A stretch of DNA of 64,000 bases. It comes from Haladaptatus cibarius D43 (lineage in GTDB: Archaea > Halobacteriota > Halobacteria > Halobacteriales > Haladaptataceae). The position numbers and the translations under genes were made by a program. The notes under the pieces are model-generated. The model saw only the letters and a list, made by a program, of their open reading frames with translations, was not told where the DNA came from and did not search any database. Positions 7,293 through 15,365 of this stretch are shown piece by piece (within the stretch, counting starts at the first letter, position 1; each line of letters starts with the position of its first letter). Where the stretch lies: positions 62,001 through 126,000 of the forward strand of contig NZ_JDTH01000011.1 in the NCBI RefSeq assembly GCF_000710615.1. The letters are read 5' to 3'.

Positions 7293-8780
7293 ATGATCCC
7301 CACCCTCCAATCACACGGCACATCCATTGTTCACAGCATCCTAGTGACGATTCCCAAGCTCGCAGTTGGAGCTGTACAACACCCGCTAGAGATGACGTCA
7401 TTCGTTCTTGCCGCCGGATTCACCGGCTGGATCGCAGATCTGTTCACCTGGTTGATGACGAGGCTAATGGGCTTTGTGGGGCTGTTGATGTCCGGTGGCG
7501 TGTACACGTTCTTGGTCTTCGATAGCCCGTATACCGATCCGCAGTACCTCCAGGCGTTTGACCACCTGCTGGGTATTTTTCCCCAATTGCTTGTGGTCGT
7601 GGTGATGGCTGGCTTTGCCTCACAGCCATTTTCAAAGAACGCCGACGTGGATAGTGTCATCCTGGTTTGGAAGGCACTCAAGGCGATTATCTTTGTTGCC
7701 GTGGGGCGCCAGCTCATGCATTTCGGCCTGCTGCTCGTGAACGCGGTCATCGCCTACATCTACCCCGAGAGCTATGGCGCATTCGGGACGCAAGTGCTCA
7801 AAACCGGGATGGAAGGCGCCGCTGCCTCGGCGGGTGTTGTTGCAGTCGGGATGGTAATTTTGAGTGTAACTTCGATTGCCGGAATTCTCCTCCTGTTTGC
7901 GATGCTGGTGATTCGGGAGTTCCTCTTCGTGGCGATGTTTGTGACGCTACCGATTTTGGCGGTGATGCTCTATCTTGACTTCGGGCCATTTGAGGATTCA
8001 GCGAAAGCAGCGAAGATGTTCATCAACGCGACGCTCTCGCTATTTCTCGCCGGAATCTTCATGGCTGCCCTCATGTATGTCGGCGCTGCTGCGATTGGTG
8101 CCACTGGATCTGGCACAGCTACACATGCAGCGGCCACTGCAGGGTCAGATCCAGGGTCGTTCAATGAAGTTCTCGAGTCGTTCCTCTTCTGGTTGATCGG
8201 CTTGGTCGCACCGGCGATCTATGGCTTGAAAACAGCCATGTCGTCGGGCTTTATTCCTGGTCGCGTACGTAGTCGGCGGAAGCGGACATCCAGAAGTCGA
8301 TCGGCTGCATCAGCAGGTGGGTCACAGGAGTCGAGCCGTGCCAGTATCATGAAGCAGGCACGGTTTGGAGGGAAGCAAGCGGGTAGCTATGCAGGTTCTA
8401 AGATGGGTTCCCTTGATCAGCGTTTCACTGGTGGAGCGGTTAGTGGAAGTGTCAGTAAAGCCAGCTCAACTGTTGGAAGCGTTAAAAGTCGTGCTGGATC
8501 CAAAATTGAAGGGCCCAGGACAGAGCAAGGGGTTGAATTCATGAAGAAAAAGGGAAAGCGAGCAAAGAGCGGTGGAAAGCGTGCTGCAAACGACGCTCGT
8601 GTCGGCACAAATTTCGCATTGCGAAATCTTGATCGCTCACCCCTTGACTGGGCAGAAGCAGGTCTGGGGCACTATCGCGAAAATCCAGTTATAGACCCAT
8701 CTGAGAATGGATCAAAAGCAGACCAAAGCACGTTGAACGAATGGACCGACTCATCCCAAGAGAAACGGGGAACCAGATAA
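7293..8780 (+). CDS. TrbL/VirB6-like polytopic membrane protein with long basic tail
   Basis: This 495-residue protein has about seven or eight hydrophobic segments in residues 40-320, including a Gly/Ala/Val-rich central pair (GAAASAGVVAVGMVILSV, ILLLFAMLVIREFLF) typical of TrbL/VirB6 channel components. From about residue 325 it becomes a Ser/Arg/Lys/Gly-rich cytoplasmic tail with no membrane segments. VirB6/TrbL proteins form part of the inner-membrane channel of type IV secretion machines. The next gene, 47 bases on, is a membrane AAA+ ATPase. I found no VirB4 or VirD4 ATPase inside the window. Confidence 0.65.
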   Translation: MIPTLQSHGTSIVHSILVTIPKLAVGAVQHPLEMTSFVLAAGFTGWIADLFTWLMTRLMGFVGLLMSGGVYTFLVFDSPYTDPQYLQAFDHLLGIFPQLLVVVVMAGFASQPFSKNADVDSVILVWKALKAIIFVAVGRQLMHFGLLLVNAVIAYIYPESYGAFGTQVLKTGMEGAAASAGVVAVGMVILSVTSIAGILLLFAMLVIREFLFVAMFVTLPILAVMLYLDFGPFEDSAKAAKMFINATLSLFLAGIFMAALMYVGAAAIGATGSGTATHAAATAGSDPGSFNEVLESFLFWLIGLVAPAIYGLKTAMSSGFIPGRVRSRRKRTSRSRSAASAGGSQESSRASIMKQARFGGKQAGSYAGSKMGSLDQRFTGGAVSGSVSKASSTVGSVKSRAGSKIEGPRTEQGVEFMKKKGKRAKSGGKRAANDARVGTNFALRNLDRSPLDWAEAGLGHYRENPVIDPSENGSKADQSTLNEWTDSSQEKRGTR

Positions 8781-8827
8781 TCTGGCTCACAGAACGCACT
8801 TATGACGGGGGAAATCTAAGATAACTC

Positions 8828-10237
8828 ATGGACGGTCAAGAAAACATAACGTCCACCGCAGCGCAGAACAATCGCTCACTCGATCCCAAGAGACTTACTA
8901 GAATTGCGCTCTCGACACTGATTGCTTCGATATGTTATTTCCTTGTTCCAATTGGATTATTATTGGTCACAGGTGAACTCGCCTCGACTGTTGGTATACT
9001 CATTCCAGCAATTATCGGAGTATTTGCTATTTGGACCGTTCCAACTCTTGTAACCTCTATAATCTATGACCTCACGAACCAGGTAGCTCGATTGGATTCC
9101 CAAGACATAGATACTGGATGGATTCTTGGAGAGGTCATCGGACTAACTCTACTAACAGGTGTGTGGTTTCTTCCGCTCTGGACCCACCTTTTCCCACAGC
9201 TTGCAGGAATCTTGCAACTCTTCCGTGTTGCTCCCATGCTCGACGAGCCATGGCTAATGGGCCTTAGTTGGATCGCATGCATTCCGATACAGTTGACGAG
9301 CTTTTCAGTAGTTCTCGGCTCGGATGAGGACCACTCAAAGGAGACAAAGAAACAGCGAGCACAATCTCGAGATCGTAACCACCAGGATAGTCAATCCACC
9401 AAACGACAAGAGCAGAGTCAGCATCAGAATCACAACAAAGAGACGATGACGGATATTCAGTCTGATTTCACATTTGGCTGGGAGTCAGCGCCCACCACGA
9501 CGTTTCGCGATGTTGGGGGCATGGACGCCCTCAAACGCAATATAATGCGGTCAGTGCTTCGCCCGCTCTCGCACACTGACGCTGCCTACGAACGATTCAA
9601 CGTCTCGCCACCAAACGGCATCCTCCTGCATGGCCCACCTGGTACCGGAAAAACGCATTTCGCTCGGGCAATTGCTGGTGAACTCGGCCATCCATACCTC
9701 GAGCTGAGCGCTGGCGATATCAAAAGCCGGTGGGTGAATGAGTCCACCGAGCAAGTTAACCAGTTGTTCAATGAGGCCGAGCAGTTCGAGCGCTGTGTGA
9801 TCTTCGTCGACGAGATAGACGCACTCCTTGCCGGTCGTGGGAACGATCTTCACCGGGAGCACGCCCAAGTCGTCAACGAGTTTCTGGCGCACTTGGACGA
9901 TGAAGACCCGAGTTTTCTGCTCATTGCGGCAACGAACCGTGCAGACTTGCTTGATGAAGCCGCCACCCGCCGTGGCCGCTTTGACCAGCAGTATGAGGTT
10001 GGTCTTCCCGACAAGGAGGCACGCGAGAAAATCTTCAAAGTCCGATTGCAAACGCTCCCGACTGAGCTCGATCAAGAGGAATACGAGAAGTTAGCCGAGC
10101 GATCCACCGAGCTCAGTAGTGCTGATATTGTTGGGATTGTTGACGACGCTGCAATGAAAGCTGCTGAACGAGATGCGCAAGCAATCACGTACGAGGATCT
10201 CGCCGAGTCGTTTCCTGATTCGATGACTACTGGATAG
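8828..10237 (+). CDS. Membrane-anchored AAA+ ATPase (FtsH/Cdc48-type domain)
   Basis: This 469-residue protein has four predicted membrane helices (about 28-48, 52-79, 100-122 and 141-163), then a highly charged Gln/His/Lys linker (165-205) and one AAA+ module. The module shows Walker A GPPGTGKT (269-276), Walker B with VDEID (327-331), sensor-1 ATN (368-370) and an Arg-finger region RRGRFD (381-386). The AAA core is of the FtsH/Cdc48 class, but there is no protease HExxH domain, so it probably remodels or unfolds proteins at the membrane. It is the last gene of the secretion-like cluster. The membrane half is clearly AT-richer than the ATPase half, suggesting a mosaic origin. Confidence 0.85.
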   Translation: MDGQENITSTAAQNNRSLDPKRLTRIALSTLIASICYFLVPIGLLLVTGELASTVGILIPAIIGVFAIWTVPTLVTSIIYDLTNQVARLDSQDIDTGWILGEVIGLTLLTGVWFLPLWTHLFPQLAGILQLFRVAPMLDEPWLMGLSWIACIPIQLTSFSVVLGSDEDHSKETKKQRAQSRDRNHQDSQSTKRQEQSQHQNHNKETMTDIQSDFTFGWESAPTTTFRDVGGMDALKRNIMRSVLRPLSHTDAAYERFNVSPPNGILLHGPPGTGKTHFARAIAGELGHPYLELSAGDIKSRWVNESTEQVNQLFNEAEQFERCVIFVDEIDALLAGRGNDLHREHAQVVNEFLAHLDDEDPSFLLIAATNRADLLDEAATRRGRFDQQYEVGLPDKEAREKIFKVRLQTLPTELDQEEYEKLAERSTELSSADIVGIVDDAAMKAAERDAQAITYEDLAESFPDSMTTG

Positions 10238-10438
10238 GAAATCAAATGGCTTGAGAAGTGTAGTTGTGGTGAGTACGATGGGTAGTAGCTGCTGATAAGG
10301 TCTCTCCCTTCATTTTCTGGTGTTCTAGGTACCTCTCGTTCATTTAAGCTATTCTTGCGACAAGGAATAGATGTGAGGAAGATTTTCACGCGATACCACT
10401 TCTCGTTGATGTCTGAGCTCCGTCTTTGACTGACGATT

Positions 10439-10457
10439 GTTAGTATATTATACTAAC
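10439..10457. promoter_or_regulatory. Orphan palindrome GTTAGTAT-N3-ATACTAAC, site 3
   Basis: The same perfect 8-base arms as at 3546 and 15366, with spacer ATT. The flank to the right (ctctatctctcg...gagctactt) partly resembles the sequence right of site 2, but no TATA box or 46-residue gene follows on the left. It may be a leftover of a third unit or an operator for something not recognised. The surrounding gene-free stretch 10238-10803 otherwise holds only a decayed repeat. Confidence 0.5.
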
Positions 10458-10559
10458 CTCTATCTCTCGTGCTGAGCTACTTCCCTCTCGAAGTATGGGT
10501 TAGTGATCGCTGGAAAATGATCACACGGTTCTCGTGACGCTCGAAGCTGCAGTGGTGCC

Positions 10560-10700
10560 TTTCAGCCGACTCGCTCTCCTTACGCGATTCGCAATTACTA
10601 TCGCCTAAATCCATAAGCGGAAGTGCAATTGCCCGAGTTGCCGCCCTCGGTGAAGCATATTTTGTCTGTCCACATCTCTCACCTGCTCCACATCGGCAGC
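10560..10700 (-). repeat. Decayed coding repeat, copy 1
   Basis: On the minus strand this region encodes, in two neighbouring frames, fragments (TKYASPRAATR and KICFTEGGN, then GDSN) that align with fragments at 16460-16625 (TKFASPRVAIR and EICFPEGGD, then GDSK). The frame changes and the poor start context indicate a decayed segment rather than a gene. I do not recognise the parent family. Confidence 0.35.
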
Positions 10701-10803
10701 CTGCCCGAACAATCAGTATCCAATAGCCATCTACTGGTTGCATGAGCAGAAGGACATCAGACACTAGAGGCACGACTGGTTAACTAAAACAGCGAAATGA
10801 GGA

Positions 10804-11166
10804 TTACGACAGTTTCGCCCGAAGTCGTTCAAACTCCTCATCGTTGATTTCACCCCGAGCGTATCGCTCTCGAAGCACCGCCGTCGCGGAGTCAGTTTCA
10901 CGCTCGGTATCGTGGCGCCCTGCGAAGATGTACACGAGCACAAGGGGGACCACAATGAGGAGACCTATCCAGAGGAGTCCCCAGAGACCCATCCAGCCGG
11001 GACCGGTCATCCAGCTGTCACCCCACATATGACCGCCCCACGAGTGAGTACCGCCGATCGTACCGTTCGTGTGAGAGACGACCGTTCCAGCCGTCGTTGC
11101 GAGGAGCACCATCGTGAGAGTGGTCAGTGTTGTTGTTCTCGTTGTGAGTCGGCGTGCGAGAGTCAT
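10804..11166 (-). CDS. Membrane protein with C-terminal SHOCT domain
   Basis: This 120-residue protein has an N-terminal signal-like helix (about 12-32), a short Gly/Trp/His/Met-rich external loop (HSWGGHMWGDSWMTGPGWMG), one strong transmembrane helix (about 62-82) and a cytoplasmic SHOCT domain at the end (LRERYARGEINDEEFERLRA). The His/Met-rich loop could bind copper weakly. Similar TM-SHOCT proteins are at 33164 and 40673, each among metal genes. Role unknown. Confidence 0.8.
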   Translation of the reverse strand: MTLARRLTTRTTTLTTLTMVLLATTAGTVVSHTNGTIGGTHSWGGHMWGDSWMTGPGWMGLWGLLWIGLLIVVPLVLVYIFAGRHDTERETDSATAVLRERYARGEINDEEFERLRAKLS

Positions 11167-11353
11167 GTGGAGCTCACCCTTACATCTACTACTACGATGT
11201 CTGATGAATTATATCAAGTCGGTGATTCTTATCCACTGAGAACAATAATCCATCGAAATTAGCGATTCCATCTCCCGTACTGTAGATGCGTCAGCTACTA
11301 TCACGATTGTGCCTTAAACACTATACTGGTGGCGGTCGAACCGTGAGGTGGCT

Positions 11354-11752
11354 ATGAGCTACACGATGACCCGCCGCGTCGATGGTCCGTTTCAAGATGT
11401 CGTCGACTCGACCGTCGACGCGCTAGAAGCCGAGGAGTTCGGCGTGCTGAGCGATATCAACCTACAAGCCAAACTCGAAGAGAAACTCGACCTCGAGGGA
11501 TATCCGGAGTACCGCATCCTCGGCGCGTGTAACCCACCGCTAGCCGAACAAGGACTGGATGCCGAACGCGACCTCGGCGCGCTGCTGCCCTGTAACGTCG
11601 TCGTCTACAAGGACGACGGCGACGTGGTCGTCAGCGCCGTTGACCCCGATACCCTGCTGGGTGTCGTCGAGAATCCAGCCCTCGACGGTATCGCCGAAGA
11701 CGTTCGCGAACGATTCGATCGCGTGTTAGACGATGTCGCCGCCGAGTACTGA
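11354..11752 (+). CDS. DUF302 family protein
   Basis: This 132-residue cytosolic protein starts at an ATG preceded by GAGGTG; a GTG two codons upstream is the alternative. The sequence follows the DUF302 fold: an N-terminal strand-helix (MTRRVDGPFQDVVDSTVDAL), FGVLSDIN, the conserved YRILGACNPPLAEQ segment with a single Cys, LGALLPCNVVVY, and a C-terminal helix. DUF302 proteins bind nucleotides or small ligands and are common in metal and oxidative-stress islands, but no reaction is established. Confidence 0.85.
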   Translation: MSYTMTRRVDGPFQDVVDSTVDALEAEEFGVLSDINLQAKLEEKLDLEGYPEYRILGACNPPLAEQGLDAERDLGALLPCNVVVYKDDGDVVVSAVDPDTLLGVVENPALDGIAEDVRERFDRVLDDVAAEY

Positions 11753-11840
11753 CGAGTTATTCCTGCCGGTGAGCGACTGGGTCATAAAGACTCGCCAGTG
11801 GTACTCCAGATAGAGCATCTACAGGCGTAACAGGCCGAGT

Positions 11841-11920
11841 ACCTCGGGGTCGTTCGAGAGAGCGACGCTCTCTCGTGATGACGAGACGCCGGAGGCGTCT
11901 CGAACCACTTGACCCGAGGC
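11841..11920 (-). mobile_element. IS200/IS605-like end, omega-RNA-like hairpin set without tnpB
   Basis: An outer stem CCTCGGGGTC (11842-11851) / GACCCGAGG (11911-11919) encloses two perfect hairpins, GAGAGAGCG-A-CGCTCTCTC (11856-11874) and GAGACGCC-GGA-GGCGTCTC (11883-11901). This nested structure resembles the right ends of haloarchaeal tnpB elements, which give rise to omega/re-RNAs. No tnpA or tnpB reading frame lies next to it. The minus-strand end touches the stop codon of a truncated copZ. The assignment is from remembered family features, not a search. Confidence 0.45.
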
Positions 11921-11923
11921 GGT

Positions 11924-12105
11924 TCACCTTTCCAAGTTACTGAAACGAGCGTGAGGATACGACAGAGAGTAGAGAACCAAGACGATGTAGCCTGCGTCTT
12001 CGATAGCTTGTGCGATGGTGTCGACATCGGTACTCCTCTCGACCCTGACCAGGTCGGCCTCGTCATCTACGGTGACGGTCTCGACGTCACCTCGTTCATA
12101 TTTAG
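11924..12105 (-). pseudogene. 5'-truncated HMA copper chaperone (copZ remnant)
   Basis: The minus strand reads ...ERGDVETVTVDDEADLVRV, then STDVDTIAQAIEDAGY, closely matching residues about 25-62 of the intact CopZ at 40058-40255 (DTDTIAQAIENAGY). The N-terminal part with the CxxC metal site is missing and there is no start codon in frame, so it cannot bind metal. The reading frame runs on to a TGA at 11924-11926, directly against an IS605-like hairpin set. It lies in the upstream region of the multicopper oxidase gene at 12177. Confidence 0.7.
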
Positions 12106-12176
12106 ATCTTCTTCCAGTATTTTTCGTAATATTCCCAATACCGCACCTTATTATCCTTCAGTTCGTACGCCAACCG

Positions 12177-13622
12177 ATGACGAACGACTCACGTCTCTCC
12201 CGACGCGCCCTCCTTCGTGGACTCAGTGTCACAGGAATTGGTTCCCTGGCTGGCTGTTCCTCCAGTTCCGTCCCGTCGTTCGACGAGCAAAAGACAGTCG
12301 CCCCACGGACGACGGTGTCGGGCAACCCGGACGTGCAAACCACACTGACTACCTCCCCTGGTACAGTGTCGCCCGCCTCTTCGTCGGCACAGAATTGGCT
12401 GTACAACGGGTCATTCCCTGGCAACGAACTCCGCGCCAAAGAAGGCGACATCGTTCACGTCGACTTGCAGAACCAGCTTCCTTCGGAAACGACGATACAC
12501 TGGCACGGGCTTCCTGTTCCCAACCAAATGGACGGCGTACCGAACGTGACCCAACAGCCCATCCAGCCCGACGAGACGTTCACGTACAAATTCCGGGCTG
12601 AACCGGCGGGAACGTACTTCTTCCACAGCCATGCTGGTCTCCAACTTGATCGCGGACTGTACGCCCCGCTCGTAATCGAAGAAAAATCACCACACGTCAA
12701 GTACGACCGCGAATACACTCTCCTCTTCGACGACTATCTGGCCCGCTCACCCGAACCGCTCGGGGAGTCGTCGAGCGGTGGTGGCGGAATGGACGGCGGT
12801 ATGGGTGGCATGGGTGGTATGGGCGGCGGTGGAATGATGGGTGACCAACGCCCCCCGTACGCCGGCTTACTCGTAAACGGACGTCTTCCAGCAGACCCTG
12901 CATCCTTCGATGTGACGGAAGGAGAACGAGTTCGCTTACGGTTCGTCAACGCAAGCAGTGCAACGGCGTTTCGTGTCGGGATTGCCGGACATAAACTACG
13001 GATATCGCACGCCGACGGGCAACCCATTGACACCGTCCCAGTGGATTCGTTCGTTTTTGGGGCTGGCGAACGCTACGATGCCGTCATCGAAGCGACGAAT
13101 CCCGGTGCATGGGAACTACGAGGGGAAGCAGTCGATGGCGACGAACAGCCGGCTCGTGCAGTCCTTCGGTATGGTAATACGTCGGAGTCACCAACCGGTC
13201 TCAACTCGTGGGGACAGACACTCCAGTATGGGGATCTGCGAGCAAAGCAAATTCCGAAGCAACTCCGCGGAACTCCCGACCGAACCTTCGACCTGACACT
13301 CTCGCCCGAGATGGGCGGCTCGTATGGCTGGCTCATCGACGGACAGGCGTATCCCGACGCCGATCCGTTACAGATTCGAGAAGGTGAACACGTGCGCGTG
13401 AAGATGACGAATCGGAGTCCGGTGCTTCATCCGATGCACCTCCATGGGCATTTCTTCCGTGTCGGAGACGCAATGAAGGACACGGTCATCGTGCCGGGTC
13501 ACATGGGGTCGGTGACGTTCGACTTCCTCGCAGACAACCCCGGCAACTGGTTCTTCCACTGTCACAACCTCTATCACTTGGAGGCGGGGATGGCCCGTGT
13601 CATTAAATACGTCAGGGGATAG
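12177..13622 (+). CDS. Tat-exported multicopper oxidase (CopA/CueO-like)
   Basis: This 481-residue protein has a twin-arginine lipoprotein signal: RR at residues 9-10 and a lipobox LAGC ending at Cys27. It carries all four copper motifs: HWHG (108-111), HSH (150-152), HPMHLHGHFF (418-427) and HCHNLYHLEAGM (461-472, the type 1/3 copper site). A Gly/Met-rich insertion at 200-222, like the Met-rich segment of CueO, may bind Cu(I). It probably oxidises Cu(I) outside the cell for copper tolerance. The ATG at 12177 gives the complete Tat signal; the open frame upstream is in the copZ remnant. It is convergent with the DUF411/DsrE pair. Confidence 0.93.
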   Translation: MTNDSRLSRRALLRGLSVTGIGSLAGCSSSSVPSFDEQKTVAPRTTVSGNPDVQTTLTTSPGTVSPASSSAQNWLYNGSFPGNELRAKEGDIVHVDLQNQLPSETTIHWHGLPVPNQMDGVPNVTQQPIQPDETFTYKFRAEPAGTYFFHSHAGLQLDRGLYAPLVIEEKSPHVKYDREYTLLFDDYLARSPEPLGESSSGGGGMDGGMGGMGGMGGGGMMGDQRPPYAGLLVNGRLPADPASFDVTEGERVRLRFVNASSATAFRVGIAGHKLRISHADGQPIDTVPVDSFVFGAGERYDAVIEATNPGAWELRGEAVDGDEQPARAVLRYGNTSESPTGLNSWGQTLQYGDLRAKQIPKQLRGTPDRTFDLTLSPEMGGSYGWLIDGQAYPDADPLQIREGEHVRVKMTNRSPVLHPMHLHGHFFRVGDAMKDTVIVPGHMGSVTFDFLADNPGNWFFHCHNLYHLEAGMARVIKYVRG

Positions 13623-13757
13623 CTCCTCGGGACGTGTGTTTACACAGTAGAAGGCCTCACATTGGTGTAGGCTACCCGGATAACGGTTCATCCCATCTGG
13701 AGAAGTCTGGTTTATTCACTTGCAGTGGTCAGAATCATCAGCATCGAAGCCATGATA

Positions 13758-14285
13758 TCAGATAGTCATGAACTTACGATAGGAGCCATCTTTTTCCATT
13801 GCGTAAATAACGAATTCCTCGGTTTTCTCGCCTCCCATACCGGGTGATCCCGCTGGCATTTTTGGGAGTGCAATGCCGAGAATGTCTGGTTTTTCAAGTG
13901 CAAGCTTTCCGATTGCTTCTCGAGGAACATGACCTTCCACGATGTATTTCCCAGTGTCCAAAGTGTGGCAGCTCACGAGCTTTTTTGGCACATCAAATCT
14001 TGACTTTACTTTCATCAGGTCATCTATATCTCTCACCGACATATCCACATCTGTTGTTGATTCGAGGTACTTCTTATGCCCTTCACAACACATGCAGTTT
14101 GGTGCTTTGTAGAGGGTGGCTTTCGTCAAATATGTCGTCGCTGCTTGACGGAGCTGCTTTTCGTTCCCATCCGTCTTGTATTTCATATTGGTCTCGGTCT
14201 GACCACTGTTCGTACAGCCAGCAACTGCTCCCAGCCCTGCTGTCGTAAGTGTGCCGAGGAAGGCACGGCGATCGAGGTTTGTCAT
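13758..14285 (-). CDS. DUF411 copper-linked metal-binding lipoprotein
   Basis: This 175-residue protein has a Tat-type signal (RRAFLGTLTTAGLGAVAGC, lipobox Cys about 24) and a DUF411 domain. The hallmark Cys cluster is APNCMCCEGHKKYL (about residues 60-73), and SCHTLDTGKYIVEGHVP about 40 residues later is also family-typical. DUF411 proteins bind metal and are found in copper and silver resistance loci. It lies 50 bases downstream of the DsrE-like gene on the same strand and probably shares its transcript, facing the multicopper oxidase gene. Confidence 0.9.
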   Translation of the reverse strand: MTNLDRRAFLGTLTTAGLGAVAGCTNSGQTETNMKYKTDGNEKQLRQAATTYLTKATLYKAPNCMCCEGHKKYLESTTDVDMSVRDIDDLMKVKSRFDVPKKLVSCHTLDTGKYIVEGHVPREAIGKLALEKPDILGIALPKMPAGSPGMGGEKTEEFVIYAMEKDGSYRKFMTI

Positions 14286-14335
14286 AGGTATTTTCTCTAT
14301 GTATCGGAATATTGATTTGGCATCGTAATTTTGTG

Positions 14336-14815
14336 CTATGGAACCTTGATGTATCCGAAATCAAGTGCTTGCAGGCGAGCGAGTTCACCGACACCAGACG
14401 GGACCTGTTCGACCCCTGAGAGGAGATCGTCCTTCGTGAGGCCCAGCATCTCCATTGCATTCCCACAAGCACGGAACGTAACGCCACGATCCTGGAGCGA
14501 CGCAATTTGATCTGCGAACTCGTTGTCGTCGGTCGGCGGTGTGTACAGTTGTACCCCTTTGCTGTTCGCTAACACGACGAGATCCTTAACAGGAACACTC
14601 TCATCGTCCAGAAGATTCTTTCCGTTCATTAGGGCACCTTTGTGGGCCATCGAGTCGCCGCTCGAGAGATGAAGAACTGTTTTCGTTTTCGGTGCGGGTC
14701 GCGCGCACGAGTTTTGCTGTGCGGGATGATCCGTGTTCCTCGCACTTACCGATTCACTCCCTAGGAGTATCGCACCAAGCGTGCCAGTTACCGAGACGAA
14801 GTTCCGTCGTTGCAT
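14336..14815 (-). CDS. Exported DsrE/DsrF-like protein
   Basis: This 159-residue protein starts MQRRNFVSVTGTLGAILLGS, a twin-arginine-like signal without a clear lipobox. The rest resembles DsrE-family sulfur-relay proteins: VLHLSSGDSMAHKGALMNGK, a Rossmann-like VKDLVVLANSKGVQL, and a conserved Cys in GVTFRACGNAMEML (about residue 118). An extracytoplasmic DsrE paired with DUF411 and opposite a multicopper oxidase suggests a thiol-persulfide or copper-thiol role outside the membrane. First gene of a likely two-gene operon. Confidence 0.85.
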   Translation of the reverse strand: MQRRNFVSVTGTLGAILLGSESVSARNTDHPAQQNSCARPAPKTKTVLHLSSGDSMAHKGALMNGKNLLDDESVPVKDLVVLANSKGVQLYTPPTDDNEFADQIASLQDRGVTFRACGNAMEMLGLTKDDLLSGVEQVPSGVGELARLQALDFGYIKVP

Positions 14816-15085
14816 CTACTGATATCGTTGTACGAAATTGGGATAAATACACTGTAGTAACTGCGGGCGCTGAGAAGTAGCAAAACGTATTTGTATTCCG
14901 ATTAAAGTGGCGGATAGGGAAACCATTTATGTCGGAAGGATTCGTTTGAAATTTCCTCATTAAATCATAAGCAGCGATGGAGATTTCCCGAGAACGCTGT
15001 CGTAATCTCTGTGTCAAGGGTAGGTTGTGACGGATGCTGAAATCTCCACAAAACCTAAATCACAGACGCGTGTAGTATTGACTGT

Positions 15086-15123
15086 CGAGCCCGATTGCTC
15101 GGCGTCGCGAAAACAAATAAAAT
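15086..15123 (-). terminator. Conserved 3' element of 46-residue gene, copy 2
   Basis: On the minus strand a T-rich run (complement of 15109-15123) is followed by a hairpin CGAGC (15086-15090) / GCTCG (15097-15101). Stem, spacing and T-run match the element at 3257-3295, while the loop differs. Confidence 0.45.
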
Positions 15124-15154
15124 GCGACGTTTGGGCGAGTCTGCTTGGAGAGCT

Positions 15155-15295
15155 TCACTCGCCCTGTTTCCGTCTTGCTACCACCAATCCAGCAGCGACG
15201 AGTATCCATCCAGCAGGTTGCTGGCTGGCAACGATCGTCGCTCCGGCAGTGATGAGCGCAACGGAAACACCATGCGACGGTGTTTCTGTCGTCAT
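15155..15295 (-). CDS. 46-residue hydrophobic membrane protein, copy 2
   Basis: This protein starts MTTETPSHGVSVALITAGAT and continues through a second hydrophobic stretch (GWILVAAGLVVA) to RRKQGE, the same length as the copy at 3333-3473. ALITAGATIVA and AAGLVVA are identical in both. Substitutions are conservative and mostly at codon third positions, so both copies look under selection. TATA box, palindrome and 3' hairpin are conserved at equal distances. Function unknown; predicted membrane hairpin. Confidence 0.7.
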   Translation of the reverse strand: MTTETPSHGVSVALITAGATIVASQQPAGWILVAAGLVVARRKQGE

Positions 15296-15341
15296 TTTTG
15301 TCCGCCGTTTCAGACGGACACGCAGGCCTTCTCACGGGAAT

Positions 15342-15351
15342 CGTATAAAAC
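15342..15351 (-). promoter_or_regulatory. TATA box of 46-residue gene copy 2
   Basis: On the minus strand this reads gttttatacg about 50 bases before the ATG at 15295, at the same relative place as the box at 3522-3531. Confidence 0.45.
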
Positions 15352-15365
15352 AGCGGCAGACGCTT

